Assembly: GCF_019977735.1 (NCBI RefSeq)
Contig: NZ_AP025018.1
Location: 7,258,580 to 7,322,579 of the forward strand
DNA: 64,000 nt
Reading direction: 5' to 3'
From: Calothrix sp. PCC 7716
GTDB lineage: Bacteria > Cyanobacteriota > Cyanobacteriia > Cyanobacteriales > Nostocaceae
Shown: piece after piece, positions 46,000 through 55,022 of the stretch
Numbering within the stretch: position 1 is the stretch's first letter
How the letters are laid out: every line of letters begins with the position of its first letter
The notes under the pieces: model-generated
The model's input: the letters and a program-made list of their open reading frames with translations, nothing else
Database searches by the model: none
Told to the model about the DNA's origin: nothing
Program-made: the position numbers and the translations under genes

Positions 46000-47994
46000 T
46001 TATTTGATTAAAACAACACAAACAATACCGCCAATTGTTAACATGCTGCCAAATAAAAGTGACCAAAAGCGGTGGTAGCTGTTAACAACAGTGCCACTTT
46101 CACTTTTAAGTTCTATCAAATCCATGTACGAAGCGGCGCCACGACGGAACCAACCAGTGGCTCCAACTTCACGACCTATCAAGCTTTCAACACGCTTCAT
46201 GCCGAATAAAAAATTACCAAGTGGACCGAAACGTGATGCGTAATGTAAATATAGTAACCCACTACGGTCTTGTAGCATCATATCCGAGCCAAACTTATAT
46301 CCAGAGTCACCGCGTCCAATTAATTCGCCTTGAAGTTTAGCTGGTTTTCCACGCAACGGACTCGCGTAAGGGTCTGACATTAAAGTTAAAACATCGGTTG
46401 CAGTAGCTCGGCTAAAGTCTGGGTACATAATAAACGCTTTGATAAGTATTCCCAAACCTAACCCAATTAAAGGTAAGCCAAATACAAAACCAATATGACC
46501 ATTAGTACCAGCAGCTAGAACTATACCAGCAATGATACCACCAACAAAACCAATAGTTTCGGCGCCGTAAAGTACAACATCTAAAGCAAAGCTACCGTAT
46601 AACTTGGTCTTACTAAGGTTTTTACCTTCGGCAACAATTCGTCCCATGTCGAACTCAATATCTAAACCTAATTGTTCAGCATAGGTACTTAATGCACGAA
46701 CTCGTTTTCCTGTCAATGGGTGAGTAGAATTTAATTCCATCCAGGCGCCCCAAGGGTTAAACATATCCCACAAGAAAACGCGCCCAACTTTTTGCTTATC
46801 GGAAGCAACACGATACGCTGTTCCAGTTGAACTAGCAGCTTTAGCATCATAAATGCCTAGCGCCCGAGTACCTTCAATTAAACGACTAGGTTCTTTACTG
46901 CGGGAACCTTCTTCAACAATACCGTAAGCGATTTTTACCAAAGCGCGCGAAAGTCCGTTTGGATTACCTGTGCTTTCAGCAGCAAAGTGGTCAGCGAAAT
47001 ATTCTCGTGTTCGCGATAAGTACAGCACCATATATGTGCCGACTATATAAAATACATAAGCGGTAATAGAAGCTGTTTGCAGAGCATCTTTGATTTTATT
47101 ATCACCACCACCACGTCCAAATTGTCTGAACGTAACGTAAATCAAGTAACACATTTGCACCAAAGTAGATGCAACGGTCATCACAGCAAAATCCCAATGG
47201 ACAATATGTCCTAATTCATGAGCATAAACAGTAGCAATTTCGTCATCATCTAAGTATTTAAACAGTCCTTCACTCACAACTAAACGTGCGCTGTTAGGTA
47301 ATGAACCGTAAGTAAATGCCGTTGGGTTATTGTCACTAATAACTCCCAAACGCGGCATTTTGAGATTTTTCTGCTGACAAACTCGACGTAGTACGCGCGC
47401 TGTTTCTGGACTGCGAATCTCAATATCCGAAAAATCAACCCAACGTGTCTGATAAAGCCACGATTGAGTTAAGTCCATCAAAAACGGCGCCAAGAAGAAA
47501 GTTAAAGTATTAAATATCAGGGTAATTGCAACAGCAAATATTAACCCTTGAGTAGGATTATCACTACCCAAAATTAATATTACCGCCAACCCCAACACAA
47601 AAACCATTCCAAACAGTAAGGATATAGTAACTCCCGACGCTAACGCCAAGCTACCACCCACACCACCCATTGCGAGTTTGACACCAGCAGTTGCAGCACG
47701 TCCTGCTGTATGGGCGCCTGTTTGTTGCGCTTGTGCTTGTGATGAATTTAAACTTTGGTAAGTAAGTTTAGCCCACTCCGAAACCTGCGAATTCTCGCTA
47801 TGCATCAATTGCTGACACAGCGTCATTGCTTGTTCGACTTGACCAACACGTTGATAAGCTTTAACCAAACCCATCTGCGCTTTCGCATAGTCAGGGGTTC
47901 CAGCACTCTCACCGCGACAAAAATCTTCTAGCAATTCAATAGCTTCTTGATAATTTCCACTTTTTAGGGCATCTAACCCAGATTGCAATGACAT
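46000..47994 (-). CDS. TPR-containing M48 zinc metallopeptidase (membrane)
   Basis: This 664-residue protein has an N-terminal TPR-like region (residues 1-80, GNYQEAIELLEDFC), two membrane spans (about 115-175), then an M48 peptidase domain with HELGH (259-263) and the third zinc ligand in YFADHFAAE. More membrane spans follow, and the C-terminal 150 residues form a separate beta-rich domain. It is a HtpX-like quality-control protease fused to TPR and tail domains, a plan common in cyanobacteria. The stop lies 8 bp from the convergent mtnD stop. Confidence 0.92.
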   Translation of the reverse strand: MSLQSGLDALKSGNYQEAIELLEDFCRGESAGTPDYAKAQMGLVKAYQRVGQVEQAMTLCQQLMHSENSQVSEWAKLTYQSLNSSQAQAQQTGAHTAGRAATAGVKLAMGGVGGSLALASGVTISLLFGMVFVLGLAVILILGSDNPTQGLIFAVAITLIFNTLTFFLAPFLMDLTQSWLYQTRWVDFSDIEIRSPETARVLRRVCQQKNLKMPRLGVISDNNPTAFTYGSLPNSARLVVSEGLFKYLDDDEIATVYAHELGHIVHWDFAVMTVASTLVQMCYLIYVTFRQFGRGGGDNKIKDALQTASITAYVFYIVGTYMVLYLSRTREYFADHFAAESTGNPNGLSRALVKIAYGIVEEGSRSKEPSRLIEGTRALGIYDAKAASSTGTAYRVASDKQKVGRVFLWDMFNPWGAWMELNSTHPLTGKRVRALSTYAEQLGLDIEFDMGRIVAEGKNLSKTKLYGSFALDVVLYGAETIGFVGGIIAGIVLAAGTNGHIGFVFGLPLIGLGLGILIKAFIMYPDFSRATATDVLTLMSDPYASPLRGKPAKLQGELIGRGDSGYKFGSDMMLQDRSGLLYLHYASRFGPLGNFLFGMKRVESLIGREVGATGWFRRGAASYMDLIELKSESGTVVNSYHRFWSLLFGSMLTIGGIVCVVLIK

Positions 47995-48119
47995 ATTTCT
48001 TCCTCTAGTAGGAGGCGCCTACAATTCATGGATAATATATAGATTCACCGTTCGTCACCGCAATTTCGGCAAAGTTTACAAAAAGTATAAATTAGTACTT
48101 TATCTACGTATATTTATTT

Positions 48120-48167
48120 ATCACTCTGAGCGTAGCGTAAACGGAGTTTTCCCGTAGGGAAGAATCT
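48120..48167. repeat. Dispersed repeat, partner near 50718
   Basis: The segment with CTGAGCGTAGCGTAAACGG and CCCGTAGGGAAGAATCT has an inverse relative at 50718-50762. Both contain AAACGGAGTTTTCCCG or its complement. They are intergenic. Confidence 0.65.
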
Positions 48168-48236
48168 AGCAGAAATGTACTTGCAGGCGCCTACTTGTTG
48201 AGATATTAGTACTCTATGTCATTGATTTTGTTTTTA

Positions 48237-48839
48237 TTATGGGATAAGGTCTTCGAGCTTAAGCTGCAAGTTTGGGAAAAGGCTAGAGGTAATTGTATCT
48301 TTCAAGCGATATTGTTGCTTTTGGTATCTACCATTAACTAGCTGGCAGACTGTAAAAGTAGGTTGTTTTGGGCTGCCAATGAATTCTAAACCACCTAGAC
48401 CGCGAAAATCTACAATCCAATACTCTGGAATTTCAAGAAAAGCATATTCTTCTACTTTTCTAGCGTAGTCGTCTTGCCAGTTTGTACTAACAACTTCGGC
48501 AACAAATTTAATTGTGGCACCATTACAAATTATAGGTTCTCTTTGCCACAGGGGTTCAAGACTCAGTTTTGCTCTATCTAAAACAATTACGTCAGGACGT
48601 AGTGCCGTTGCTTCGGCGTATGGTGGTTTAATTAGACAGGTTCTCGGAATTAGCCAATTTAAATTCAAACGGTAAATTTCGCTATAAACTCTACCAGCAA
48701 TATTTCCTGATACATCTTCATGAGGACCCGTCGGTTCCATGTCACGTAGTTCTCCATCAATTAGTTCATAGCGGGGGTTATCTGCATATTCAGTTATAAA
48801 TTGCTCAAAAGTTAAAAGTTTAGGCGGCGTATAAGTCAT
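48237..48839 (-). CDS. Uma2-family (DUF820) restriction-endonuclease-like protein
   Basis: This 200-residue PD-(D/E)XK-fold protein is of the expanded cyanobacterial Uma2 group. Markers are YELIDGELRDM at the start, RPDVIVLDR (acidic residue), FVAEVVSTNWQDDYARKVEEY (E-x-K-like core) and EYWIVDF. Proteins of this group are found by the dozen in Nostocales genomes, and their biological role is not established. It is monocistronic. Confidence 0.88.
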   Translation of the reverse strand: MTYTPPKLLTFEQFITEYADNPRYELIDGELRDMEPTGPHEDVSGNIAGRVYSEIYRLNLNWLIPRTCLIKPPYAEATALRPDVIVLDRAKLSLEPLWQREPIICNGATIKFVAEVVSTNWQDDYARKVEEYAFLEIPEYWIVDFRGLGGLEFIGSPKQPTFTVCQLVNGRYQKQQYRLKDTITSSLFPNLQLKLEDLIP

Positions 48840-49023
48840 AGGCTATAATTATACTTAAGACTAGCTTGGTTATTTTTCATAAATTAATTAAAATTATTTT
48901 AGCTTGGAACCAATTAAACGCGGCTATAATAAAACAAGTATAATAAAATTCTTTACACTCTTCAACTCAATGGTCGAGTAATTATGTCGAAACCTGACCA
49001 AGAACATAATAACCCCGCACTTT

Positions 49024-49053
49024 TCTCTCTGTGAACTCTGTGTCTCTGTGGTT
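49024..49053 (+). repeat. CTCTGTGTCTCTGTGGT repeat
   Basis: A copy of the family at 2233-2267 sits immediately beyond the stop codon of the acyl-adenylating enzyme. The rest of the 225-bp gap from 48840 shows nothing notable. Confidence 0.65.
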
Positions 49054-49064
49054 AAAAAACTATG

Positions 49065-50642
49065 TCATCTTAAAGAAAGTTTTAACAGTGCGGGATAATC
49101 AACTTTGGCATTGTGTCGTTTATCTAAGGGAAATTTTTTGCACACCTTAATTTTTTGAATGTGCATATTTTCTAAAGAATCTTTCACAGATTTCCAATCT
49201 ATTTGTGACTTCGGTTTATTTAGTTCTACTACTAAAGTTCGCTGACCTTGATGGAGAATTACTGCGCTATAACGGATGTCGGGATGATTTTGCATGATTC
49301 CTTCTACAGCTAAAGGATAAAGAGTCCCGTAATTATCGTCGATACAACCTATACAACGACCTAGTAACCACAAGCGACCTTGATTATCTATATATCCAGT
49401 ATCACCCGTTCGGTGCCATGAAGTTTCTTCGACTGTAAATTTTGTTTCTTCGTTACCATCACCATTAAGATAACTAGATAAAACGTGGTTTCCACTAACG
49501 ACGATTTCTCCAGGGGTTCCTATTGGTTGGCAAGCAGCAGTAAACTCAGCATGGGTGTGTGGACTGATAGGTTTACCCCAACATTGGGGTAATATTCTTA
49601 ATTGAATGCTGTCTACGGGTTTTCCAACTAGCAATCCTCCTCCTGTTAATGTGGTTGTTACATCTTCTGTTTGGGTTTGATGATGGGAGTAAGCTATGGG
49701 TTCTGCTTCTGTGGAACCATATACTGTAGTTATTTGACTATTGGGCGCAATTTTTTGTAATTCTATTAATGAGTTTGGCATCACTGGCGCCCCACCAACA
49801 AAAATTTTCTGTAAGCTGGGTAAAGTTAAGCTATGTTGTAAGCAATATGCGGTCAACCTTGATAAAAAACCAGGTGATGCTACTGTTTGTGAAGGTTGAT
49901 GAGTTAAAATCTGAGCTATGACTGGAGCAGGATTTATTGCTCCTGGTTTTCGTAAATTTGCATTTGGAATTAAGCTAGTTAAACCAGATGCTAAATTAGC
50001 AAGCACAAAAATTGGTAAGGTTGTTAAATCTAGTTGTTGCGCTTGAAGTTGTAAAGTATTAACTAAAGCTTGGTGTTGAGCTAGTAAAAATCCGTGGGTA
50101 CGTAATGCTGCTTTGGGTTTCCCTGTACTTCCACTGGTAAATGTTAGCAAAGCTGGGCTATCTTTTGTAGCTGTAAAAATTTGACTAGAAATATCATACG
50201 GCGCCTGTTGGGTATAATTCAAAGATATGGCACCTGGTATAGGGCAACCAATGGCAAATTTTAAAGGTATACGTTGTAAAGCTTGCGATTGTAAGCATAG
50301 CAAGTAGGCTCTAGAACTGGCAATTAGTGCTTTTGGAGTGTATAAGTTACAGCAGTCATTGATGTGATTTTTACCTACACCAGGGTCAAGGAACATGGCA
50401 ATTAGTCCCAAGCGGAATAAAGCAGCAAGAATAATATAAAGTTCTGCCGACATGGGATGAAATACTAATACTGTATCTCCAGGTTGTAACCCTTTTTGTT
50501 GCAATAAAGTCGCTGTAATGGCAGATGCTTTTTCTAGTTCTGCAAAGGTTGTAGTTCGAGAGCGTTTTTTATGAGTATCAATTATTGCTGGTAATTCAGC
50601 CTGGGTAGTAGCAAATTGTTGTAATATGGTAATAATATTCAT
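49065..50642 (-). CDS. Acyl/aryl-adenylating enzyme (AMP-binding, OleC-like)
   Basis: This 525-residue ANL-superfamily enzyme has P-loop FTSGSTGKPKAALRTH, VYGSTEAEPIAYS, hinge TGDTGYIDNQGRLW, and C-terminal PLDKRHNAKVDYPAL with the catalytic Lys. The RHNAKVDYP ending and the ALRTHGF stretch resemble OleC-type beta-lactone synthetases and fatty-acid CoA ligase relatives rather than NRPS adenylation domains. It is the last gene of a three-gene leftward operon with a GNAT and a BtaA-like protein. There is no OleA, OleB or OleD nearby, so another role for the activated acyl group is likely. Confidence 0.85.
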   Translation of the reverse strand: MNIITILQQFATTQAELPAIIDTHKKRSRTTTFAELEKASAITATLLQQKGLQPGDTVLVFHPMSAELYIILAALFRLGLIAMFLDPGVGKNHINDCCNLYTPKALIASSRAYLLCLQSQALQRIPLKFAIGCPIPGAISLNYTQQAPYDISSQIFTATKDSPALLTFTSGSTGKPKAALRTHGFLLAQHQALVNTLQLQAQQLDLTTLPIFVLANLASGLTSLIPNANLRKPGAINPAPVIAQILTHQPSQTVASPGFLSRLTAYCLQHSLTLPSLQKIFVGGAPVMPNSLIELQKIAPNSQITTVYGSTEAEPIAYSHHQTQTEDVTTTLTGGGLLVGKPVDSIQLRILPQCWGKPISPHTHAEFTAACQPIGTPGEIVVSGNHVLSSYLNGDGNEETKFTVEETSWHRTGDTGYIDNQGRLWLLGRCIGCIDDNYGTLYPLAVEGIMQNHPDIRYSAVILHQGQRTLVVELNKPKSQIDWKSVKDSLENMHIQKIKVCKKFPLDKRHNAKVDYPALLKLSLR

Positions 50643-50668
50643 TCTTTTATTTAAGAGTATGTTTTAAA

Positions 50669-50762
50669 TGTCATGCTTCACTACGTTCAGCATCTGAGTA
50701 TACATTGAGACTTATAGATTCTACCCTGCGGGAAAACTCCGTTTACGCTGCGCTCAGAATGA
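50669..50762. repeat. Repeats between the GNAT and adenylating-enzyme genes
   Basis: The GCTTCACTACGTTCAGCAT segment is shared with the centre of the 17208-17340 element. Next to it, a TTCTACCCTGCGGGAAAACT segment is the inverse relative of 48120-48167. The 123-bp gap thus looks expanded by repeat insertion inside an otherwise tight operon. Confidence 0.6.
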
Positions 50763-50765
50763 CAA

Positions 50766-51701
50766 TTAGAGTTTTTTGCTAAAAAGGGTGTATCGACGTA
50801 TTGTCGTTGCATAGCGACTGCTTAGATTGCGGGAAGGGTTTGCGTCGTGCATTAAAGCATGGATAGCTTGTGAATATTCAAGTTGGTGAGCTATTTGCTG
50901 ACACTGAGCTACGAGTAAGTTGCCTAATCCAGCGTATATACGTTTTGGTAAAATGGCGACGGTTTTGATAATGATGGTATTTACAGGTTCTCCTCGCTGT
51001 TTTTGCAACCAATCTGGTATGGCAAATAAAAACCCGATTGGATTTTGCTCATGTTCTGCGATTAATACTAATTCTGGTTGTATGTATGGTAATAATGACT
51101 GATATTGGGCAATAAATTGAGCTTCGTTAATTGGTGTAAACAGAAAATTATTGCGAAAGCTTTGAATTGCTACGGTATAAATACGATGTAGTTCTTGCTC
51201 TTGGTTTTGCAAGTCTAACGCGCGGATATGAATATTTGCTTGTTCACATCGTTGTTTCACGGATTGCAAGCGAGAGTCTATTTGCGTTAAGTCAGTGTTT
51301 AAACTGGAACTATAATTAGCCAGAGGTGTAAAATTTTGCTCTATAAAGTGTCGGCGCCAATTATCTGGGTTATTGGGTTCTAAAAAAAAAGCTGGGTGTA
51401 CACCTCGTTCTGTTAATAGTCTATAACGCTGCCATGTATTGCCATCAATTGGTGCAACTGCTAAATTACAACCAAGGGAAGCAAGTTGGTTACAAGCATG
51501 TGCTAATACTTCTGTAGCATTTTCATCAAGCACTTCGTAGTGTCCGATATAACCAAGTTTACATCCATTCAGTGAGGGTGTGTTTTTCCACCATAGAGAG
51601 TATTGCCCTACTACCTTTTGGTCGCTCACGAGTTGCCAGTGAGCATCAGCATCTGTAACTTCTTCTGTCTGTACAAAGTTATGAGAAATCAATTGTTGCA
51701 T
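50766..51701 (-). CDS. GNAT-fold acyltransferase (double-domain)
   Basis: This 311-residue protein has two GNAT-like halves. The first includes YIGHYEVLDENATEVLAHAC and is degenerate. The second includes LVLIAEHEQNPIGFLFAIP and the acceptor/CoA region KTVAILPKRIYAGLGNLLVA. Its start is 1 bp after the stop of the BtaA-like gene, so the two are translationally coupled. It may attach an acyl chain to the aminocarboxypropyl group made by its neighbour; this is inference from the operon. Confidence 0.8.
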   Translation of the reverse strand: MQQLISHNFVQTEEVTDADAHWQLVSDQKVVGQYSLWWKNTPSLNGCKLGYIGHYEVLDENATEVLAHACNQLASLGCNLAVAPIDGNTWQRYRLLTERGVHPAFFLEPNNPDNWRRHFIEQNFTPLANYSSSLNTDLTQIDSRLQSVKQRCEQANIHIRALDLQNQEQELHRIYTVAIQSFRNNFLFTPINEAQFIAQYQSLLPYIQPELVLIAEHEQNPIGFLFAIPDWLQKQRGEPVNTIIIKTVAILPKRIYAGLGNLLVAQCQQIAHQLEYSQAIHALMHDANPSRNLSSRYATTIRRYTLFSKKL

Positions 51702-51702
51702 T

Positions 51703-52803
51703 TCAAATAATCTCTTCTAAAATGAAGGCACTGTAAAAAAAAGCTTTATCTTGTTGATACAGCCTAGTAGCTTCCGAAGTGAGAGAATATAATAAATTCT
51801 TCATATCTTCTGGACGAGAACGTTTTACAAGTAAATTCCAGTAAGCTAACCGTGCGCTACTTTTTCCTACACGTATAAGCTTTCTGAGCAAAGTCTCGTA
51901 ATTTTGATTAGACATGTACTCAAAAATATTACTTAAGTTATATTTATGGATAAAGTCACAATCTAGATTTTTTAATAAATCTTCAATTGCAGTGCAGTGC
52001 CACTCTAAACGGTCAAGGTTTGCACGAATTATTTCAAAGTTTTCACGACGCAAAGCGTATGGTAATGCTGTCAGGTGTTGTCCTGTGGCAATCCATTGTA
52101 GGTAAGGGTTATCACAGGGGTTTATTGTTGTCATTGCGTAGGCAGTACGCTGTAATAAATGCTCTGCCACATTCTTTTGAGCGTATTCAAAAAAACTTGG
52201 GTGGCGCCCTAAACGACCTAGTATAAACTGAGAAAAGAAGATTTTAAAGAACAACTGCCAACGATTATTATTCCAATGTTGTTGGTAAAATATATGACGT
52301 TCTGCTTCTGTTTTTTCTGTAATAGCTTTGGTGATAGTGTCCTGATTGTGAATTAAAGGCAATATTGAGCGAAACAACCTTAAATAACGCTCGAATTTAC
52401 CTGCTGTCCCAATACCTTGTGCAATTGCTGTGCTACGATTATCCCAGAATTGACGAGTTACTGTAGATAGCTGAGGGCGACAACGGTGATATAAACTATT
52501 TCTATAGGCGCCGTCTCCAGGTAGTGAGCCAATTAACACCAGTAATTCAGGATGACTAAGTTCTCGGTAAGCTGCAACTCGTAACTCTAAGCAGGCAATT
52601 TGTGCAGGATTAATGTCTACTGCAATTACTCTAGCTGGACTTTGGCTTAACATTGCTAGGGTATTATCACCAGCAGAAGCAATAGATAAGCAAACGTCAC
52701 CAGGCTGAATATCTAGAGCATCCAACAGTATATCAGCATCCTCCCAACACTGGGCATAGCGAATTTCAGAAAAATCTGCTTTGTAACTAATTTCACTTGG
52801 CAT
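51703..52803 (-). CDS. DUF3419 (BtaA-like) SAM 3-amino-3-carboxypropyltransferase
   Basis: This 366-residue protein has the SAM-binding LSIASAGDNTLAMLSQSPAR and AVDINPAQIACLELR typical of BtaA, the enzyme that moves the 3-amino-3-carboxypropyl group of SAM to diacylglycerol in betaine-lipid synthesis. RYAQCWEDADILL at the N-terminus is another family motif. The N-methylating partner BtaB is not next to it; a GNAT and an adenylating enzyme are. It is the first gene of the operon, with 101 bp to the divergent small membrane-protein gene. Confidence 0.87.
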   Translation of the reverse strand: MPSEISYKADFSEIRYAQCWEDADILLDALDIQPGDVCLSIASAGDNTLAMLSQSPARVIAVDINPAQIACLELRVAAYRELSHPELLVLIGSLPGDGAYRNSLYHRCRPQLSTVTRQFWDNRSTAIAQGIGTAGKFERYLRLFRSILPLIHNQDTITKAITEKTEAERHIFYQQHWNNNRWQLFFKIFFSQFILGRLGRHPSFFEYAQKNVAEHLLQRTAYAMTTINPCDNPYLQWIATGQHLTALPYALRRENFEIIRANLDRLEWHCTAIEDLLKNLDCDFIHKYNLSNIFEYMSNQNYETLLRKLIRVGKSSARLAYWNLLVKRSRPEDMKNLLYSLTSEATRLYQQDKAFFYSAFILEEII

Positions 52804-52904
52804 TTAAGTAGTTTAAAAATTTATGTTTCTAATGGCAAATCAATCGGATTTATATCATCCCCCCATGTAAGTATGATTTAATTTAATACATATATGGTGG
52901 AAAC

Positions 52905-53153
52905 TTGTTACGTAATACAAAGTTATTTATTATACACTATATAAAATTATTAGCTGCAATCGCCTTGATAGCAGCAGGAGCAATACACACTTTCCCTGTT
53001 CTTTGGCTTGCTTGGGATGAACAAATGAGAAAAACCCCAGAATTACATGGGGTAATAGGGGCAATAGCTTTTACGTTGGGTATTGCTAATTTGGGTTTAT
53101 TAATGTTTGAATCTAGGAAATTAGTATGGCGCGCGCGTAGTGGTAGAACTTAA
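52905..53153 (+). CDS. Small membrane protein, unknown
   Basis: The 82 residues have two hydrophobic spans (LLAAIALIAAGAIHTFPVLW and GAIAFTLGIANLGLLMF) and a basic C-terminus. The only start in the frame near the N-terminus is TTG at 52905. It is divergent from the BtaA-like gene. The protein is not recognised; a real gene is likely because the hydrophobic pattern is regular, but the start is uncertain. Confidence 0.55.
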   Translation: MLRNTKLFIIHYIKLLAAIALIAAGAIHTFPVLWLAWDEQMRKTPELHGVIGAIAFTLGIANLGLLMFESRKLVWRARSGRT

Positions 53154-53225
53154 ATATAATATACAAATTTTTGGCAGAACAGAAGCGTAAAAAATAGGCG
53201 GCTAATCTTTGAATTCAGCTAACTA

Positions 53226-53894
53226 TCAACCAGAAAGTAAACTTGGAGAAGTCAATACAAAAACATCTCTGGTTCCTTTCGCTTCAACTTTAGGCTTGAT
53301 AGGAGTTGTAAAGTGGAAAAATTCATGGTCATTAACTAATAATAGCTCTCCTGGATTCAGGATTTTGCTAAAAACGGGATTTTCTTTTTTATTTACATAT
53401 AAATGGGTTTCTCCACCTTGGACATTTTCTCGGTCAACAGAGAAGATACCGATAAAATTAGTTCCATCTCTATGAATGCCTTCTGGTGCAGGATTTCCAG
53501 AATTATCCTCAGAACAAGTAATTCTAATTTGATGCACTCCTATTTCTGCTTCAGGGTGAAGTTTACAAGAATCACTAAATGCTAAGACCATATTTTTAAA
53601 TATATCAAGCTCTATAAGTGCATCATCTAATTCGGCATACTCTCTTTTGATATTACCTACCAATGGATTGTATTCTGCTGCTTGAAAGAAATAACCTTTC
53701 GGTAGCTTAATTACACTATCTTTAGAAGCTATAAATCTAGATAATCTTCTCAAACGATAATTACCTTTGATATAAGGGTCTACAGGTAAGTCGTTAAAAA
53801 ATGGTTTAAATCCCTCTAGTTTAATTGAATTTACTTTTCTTAAGGTAAACAGAAAAGCATATTCTAATTCCGTTAATGCTCCTACTTTTTGCAT
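53226..53894 (-). CDS. 2OG-Fe dioxygenase family protein (amino-acid hydroxylase-like)
   Basis: This 222-residue protein resembles the 2OG-Fe_dioxy family that includes L-isoleucine 4-hydroxylase. The iron ligands are in PEGIHRDG (HxD) and the distal His in NDHEFFHFTTPI; a basic residue for 2-oxoglutarate is in KGTRDVFVL. A strong AAAGGAGA ribosome site precedes the ATG at 53894. It probably hydroxylates a free amino acid or small acid. The gene lacks GGCGCC. The 53895-54073 gap shows nothing. Confidence 0.85.
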   Translation of the reverse strand: MQKVGALTELEYAFLFTLRKVNSIKLEGFKPFFNDLPVDPYIKGNYRLRRLSRFIASKDSVIKLPKGYFFQAAEYNPLVGNIKREYAELDDALIELDIFKNMVLAFSDSCKLHPEAEIGVHQIRITCSEDNSGNPAPEGIHRDGTNFIGIFSVDRENVQGGETHLYVNKKENPVFSKILNPGELLLVNDHEFFHFTTPIKPKVEAKGTRDVFVLTSPSLLSG

Positions 53895-54073
53895 AGGGTA
53901 TCTCCTTTTATATTCAAATCTCCCAATAAAATTTTTCTTTTTGGGAAGCTATAAAATTTATTATAGCTATTTTTTTGAAAAAAGTCGTGAGCTACACTAC
54001 ATAAATTACCATTCTATGATATGTGATTTTTCATTTACATTTTTTAACAGATACACCAAGCTGACAGCGTTCA

Positions 54074-54844
54074 TTAGTCCTTGACTGCTTTCACCAAGGT
54101 TTGGCAAGCCCGTAAAAAGATACTAACATCGACACCCAAACCTATGTACTGAATGCCTGCATCTATCCACCGTTTGGCAACTTCTGGATTGTCGGCAAAG
54201 GTGCCCACAATCTTACCTGCATTGCGAATAGTTGTGATACATTGCTGCATAAGGTTAATTACCCGTTGATCTCCAACCTGACCGGGAATTCCTAATGATT
54301 GCGATAAATCGTAGGGGCCAAGAAAAATCACATCAATATGGGGGACATTAACAATCTCTGTAATATTCTCTACGCCGCGCGCACCTTCAACGTGAACAAT
54401 TACCAAAGACTCTTGGTTGAGCTGGTCTGTAATGAGTGTCCCAGCTGCGGTGTACATGCCCGCACGTGTACCAAATGAAAGACCTCTCGTACCTAAAGGA
54501 CTATACTTAGCTGCCTTGACACAAGCACTCGCATCTTGTGGAGTTTCAATTTGGGGTACCTGTACACCAGCACTACCAATATCTAACGCGCGTTGAATTT
54601 GCGGTGCATCATTCTTACGAACGCGAACAACTGGTGAGATTCCCGCACACTCGGCAGCACGACAGAGATTTTCCGCAGCCAGAGTATGCAGGGGACTGTG
54701 TTCCATATCAATCACAGCAAAGTCAAATCCTGCGTATCCACAAATTTCTATAAATGTTGGATCGGAGCAGTTGATAAACGGGCCAATAACGACCTCACCC
54801 CGTTGGAGTTTTTGTTTGAGTTGGTTCTTACGCGGATTAATCAT
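54074..54844 (-). CDS. HpcH/HpaI-type aldolase
   Basis: This 256-residue TIM-barrel aldolase cleaves or joins 2-oxo-acid units with a divalent metal. Landmarks are AVIDMEHSPLHT (catalytic His), VVRVRKNDAPQIQRALD, metal ligands in VHVEGARGVENI (Glu) and FLGPYDLSQSLG (Asp). It is of the 2-keto-3-deoxy-sugar-acid or 4-hydroxy-2-oxoacid aldolase group. Composition is odd: two GATC sites in 771 bp, while the whole window has about six, and no GGCGCC. This suggests recent transfer. Confidence 0.9.
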   Translation of the reverse strand: MINPRKNQLKQKLQRGEVVIGPFINCSDPTFIEICGYAGFDFAVIDMEHSPLHTLAAENLCRAAECAGISPVVRVRKNDAPQIQRALDIGSAGVQVPQIETPQDASACVKAAKYSPLGTRGLSFGTRAGMYTAAGTLITDQLNQESLVIVHVEGARGVENITEIVNVPHIDVIFLGPYDLSQSLGIPGQVGDQRVINLMQQCITTIRNAGKIVGTFADNPEVAKRWIDAGIQYIGLGVDVSIFLRACQTLVKAVKD

Positions 54845-55022
54845 CTATAAATAAATATGAATGTGCCCAAAGTTGGAATTGATTTTAGCAAATGATTACA
54901 ATACGTAGGCGCCACTTTTATTATCGTGGACATGTAAGTAATGTATATATCAGCAGAAGACAGTTTTTAGATAAGACATTAAGCCAAAGTCAAGCTAACT
55001 TTTCTCTATCTAAGGAAACCTC

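Noticed and set aside
49065-50642. Olefin (OleABCD) or beta-lactone cluster
   Set aside because: The adenylating enzyme has OleC-like features, but no OleA, OleB or OleD homologue is in the window.
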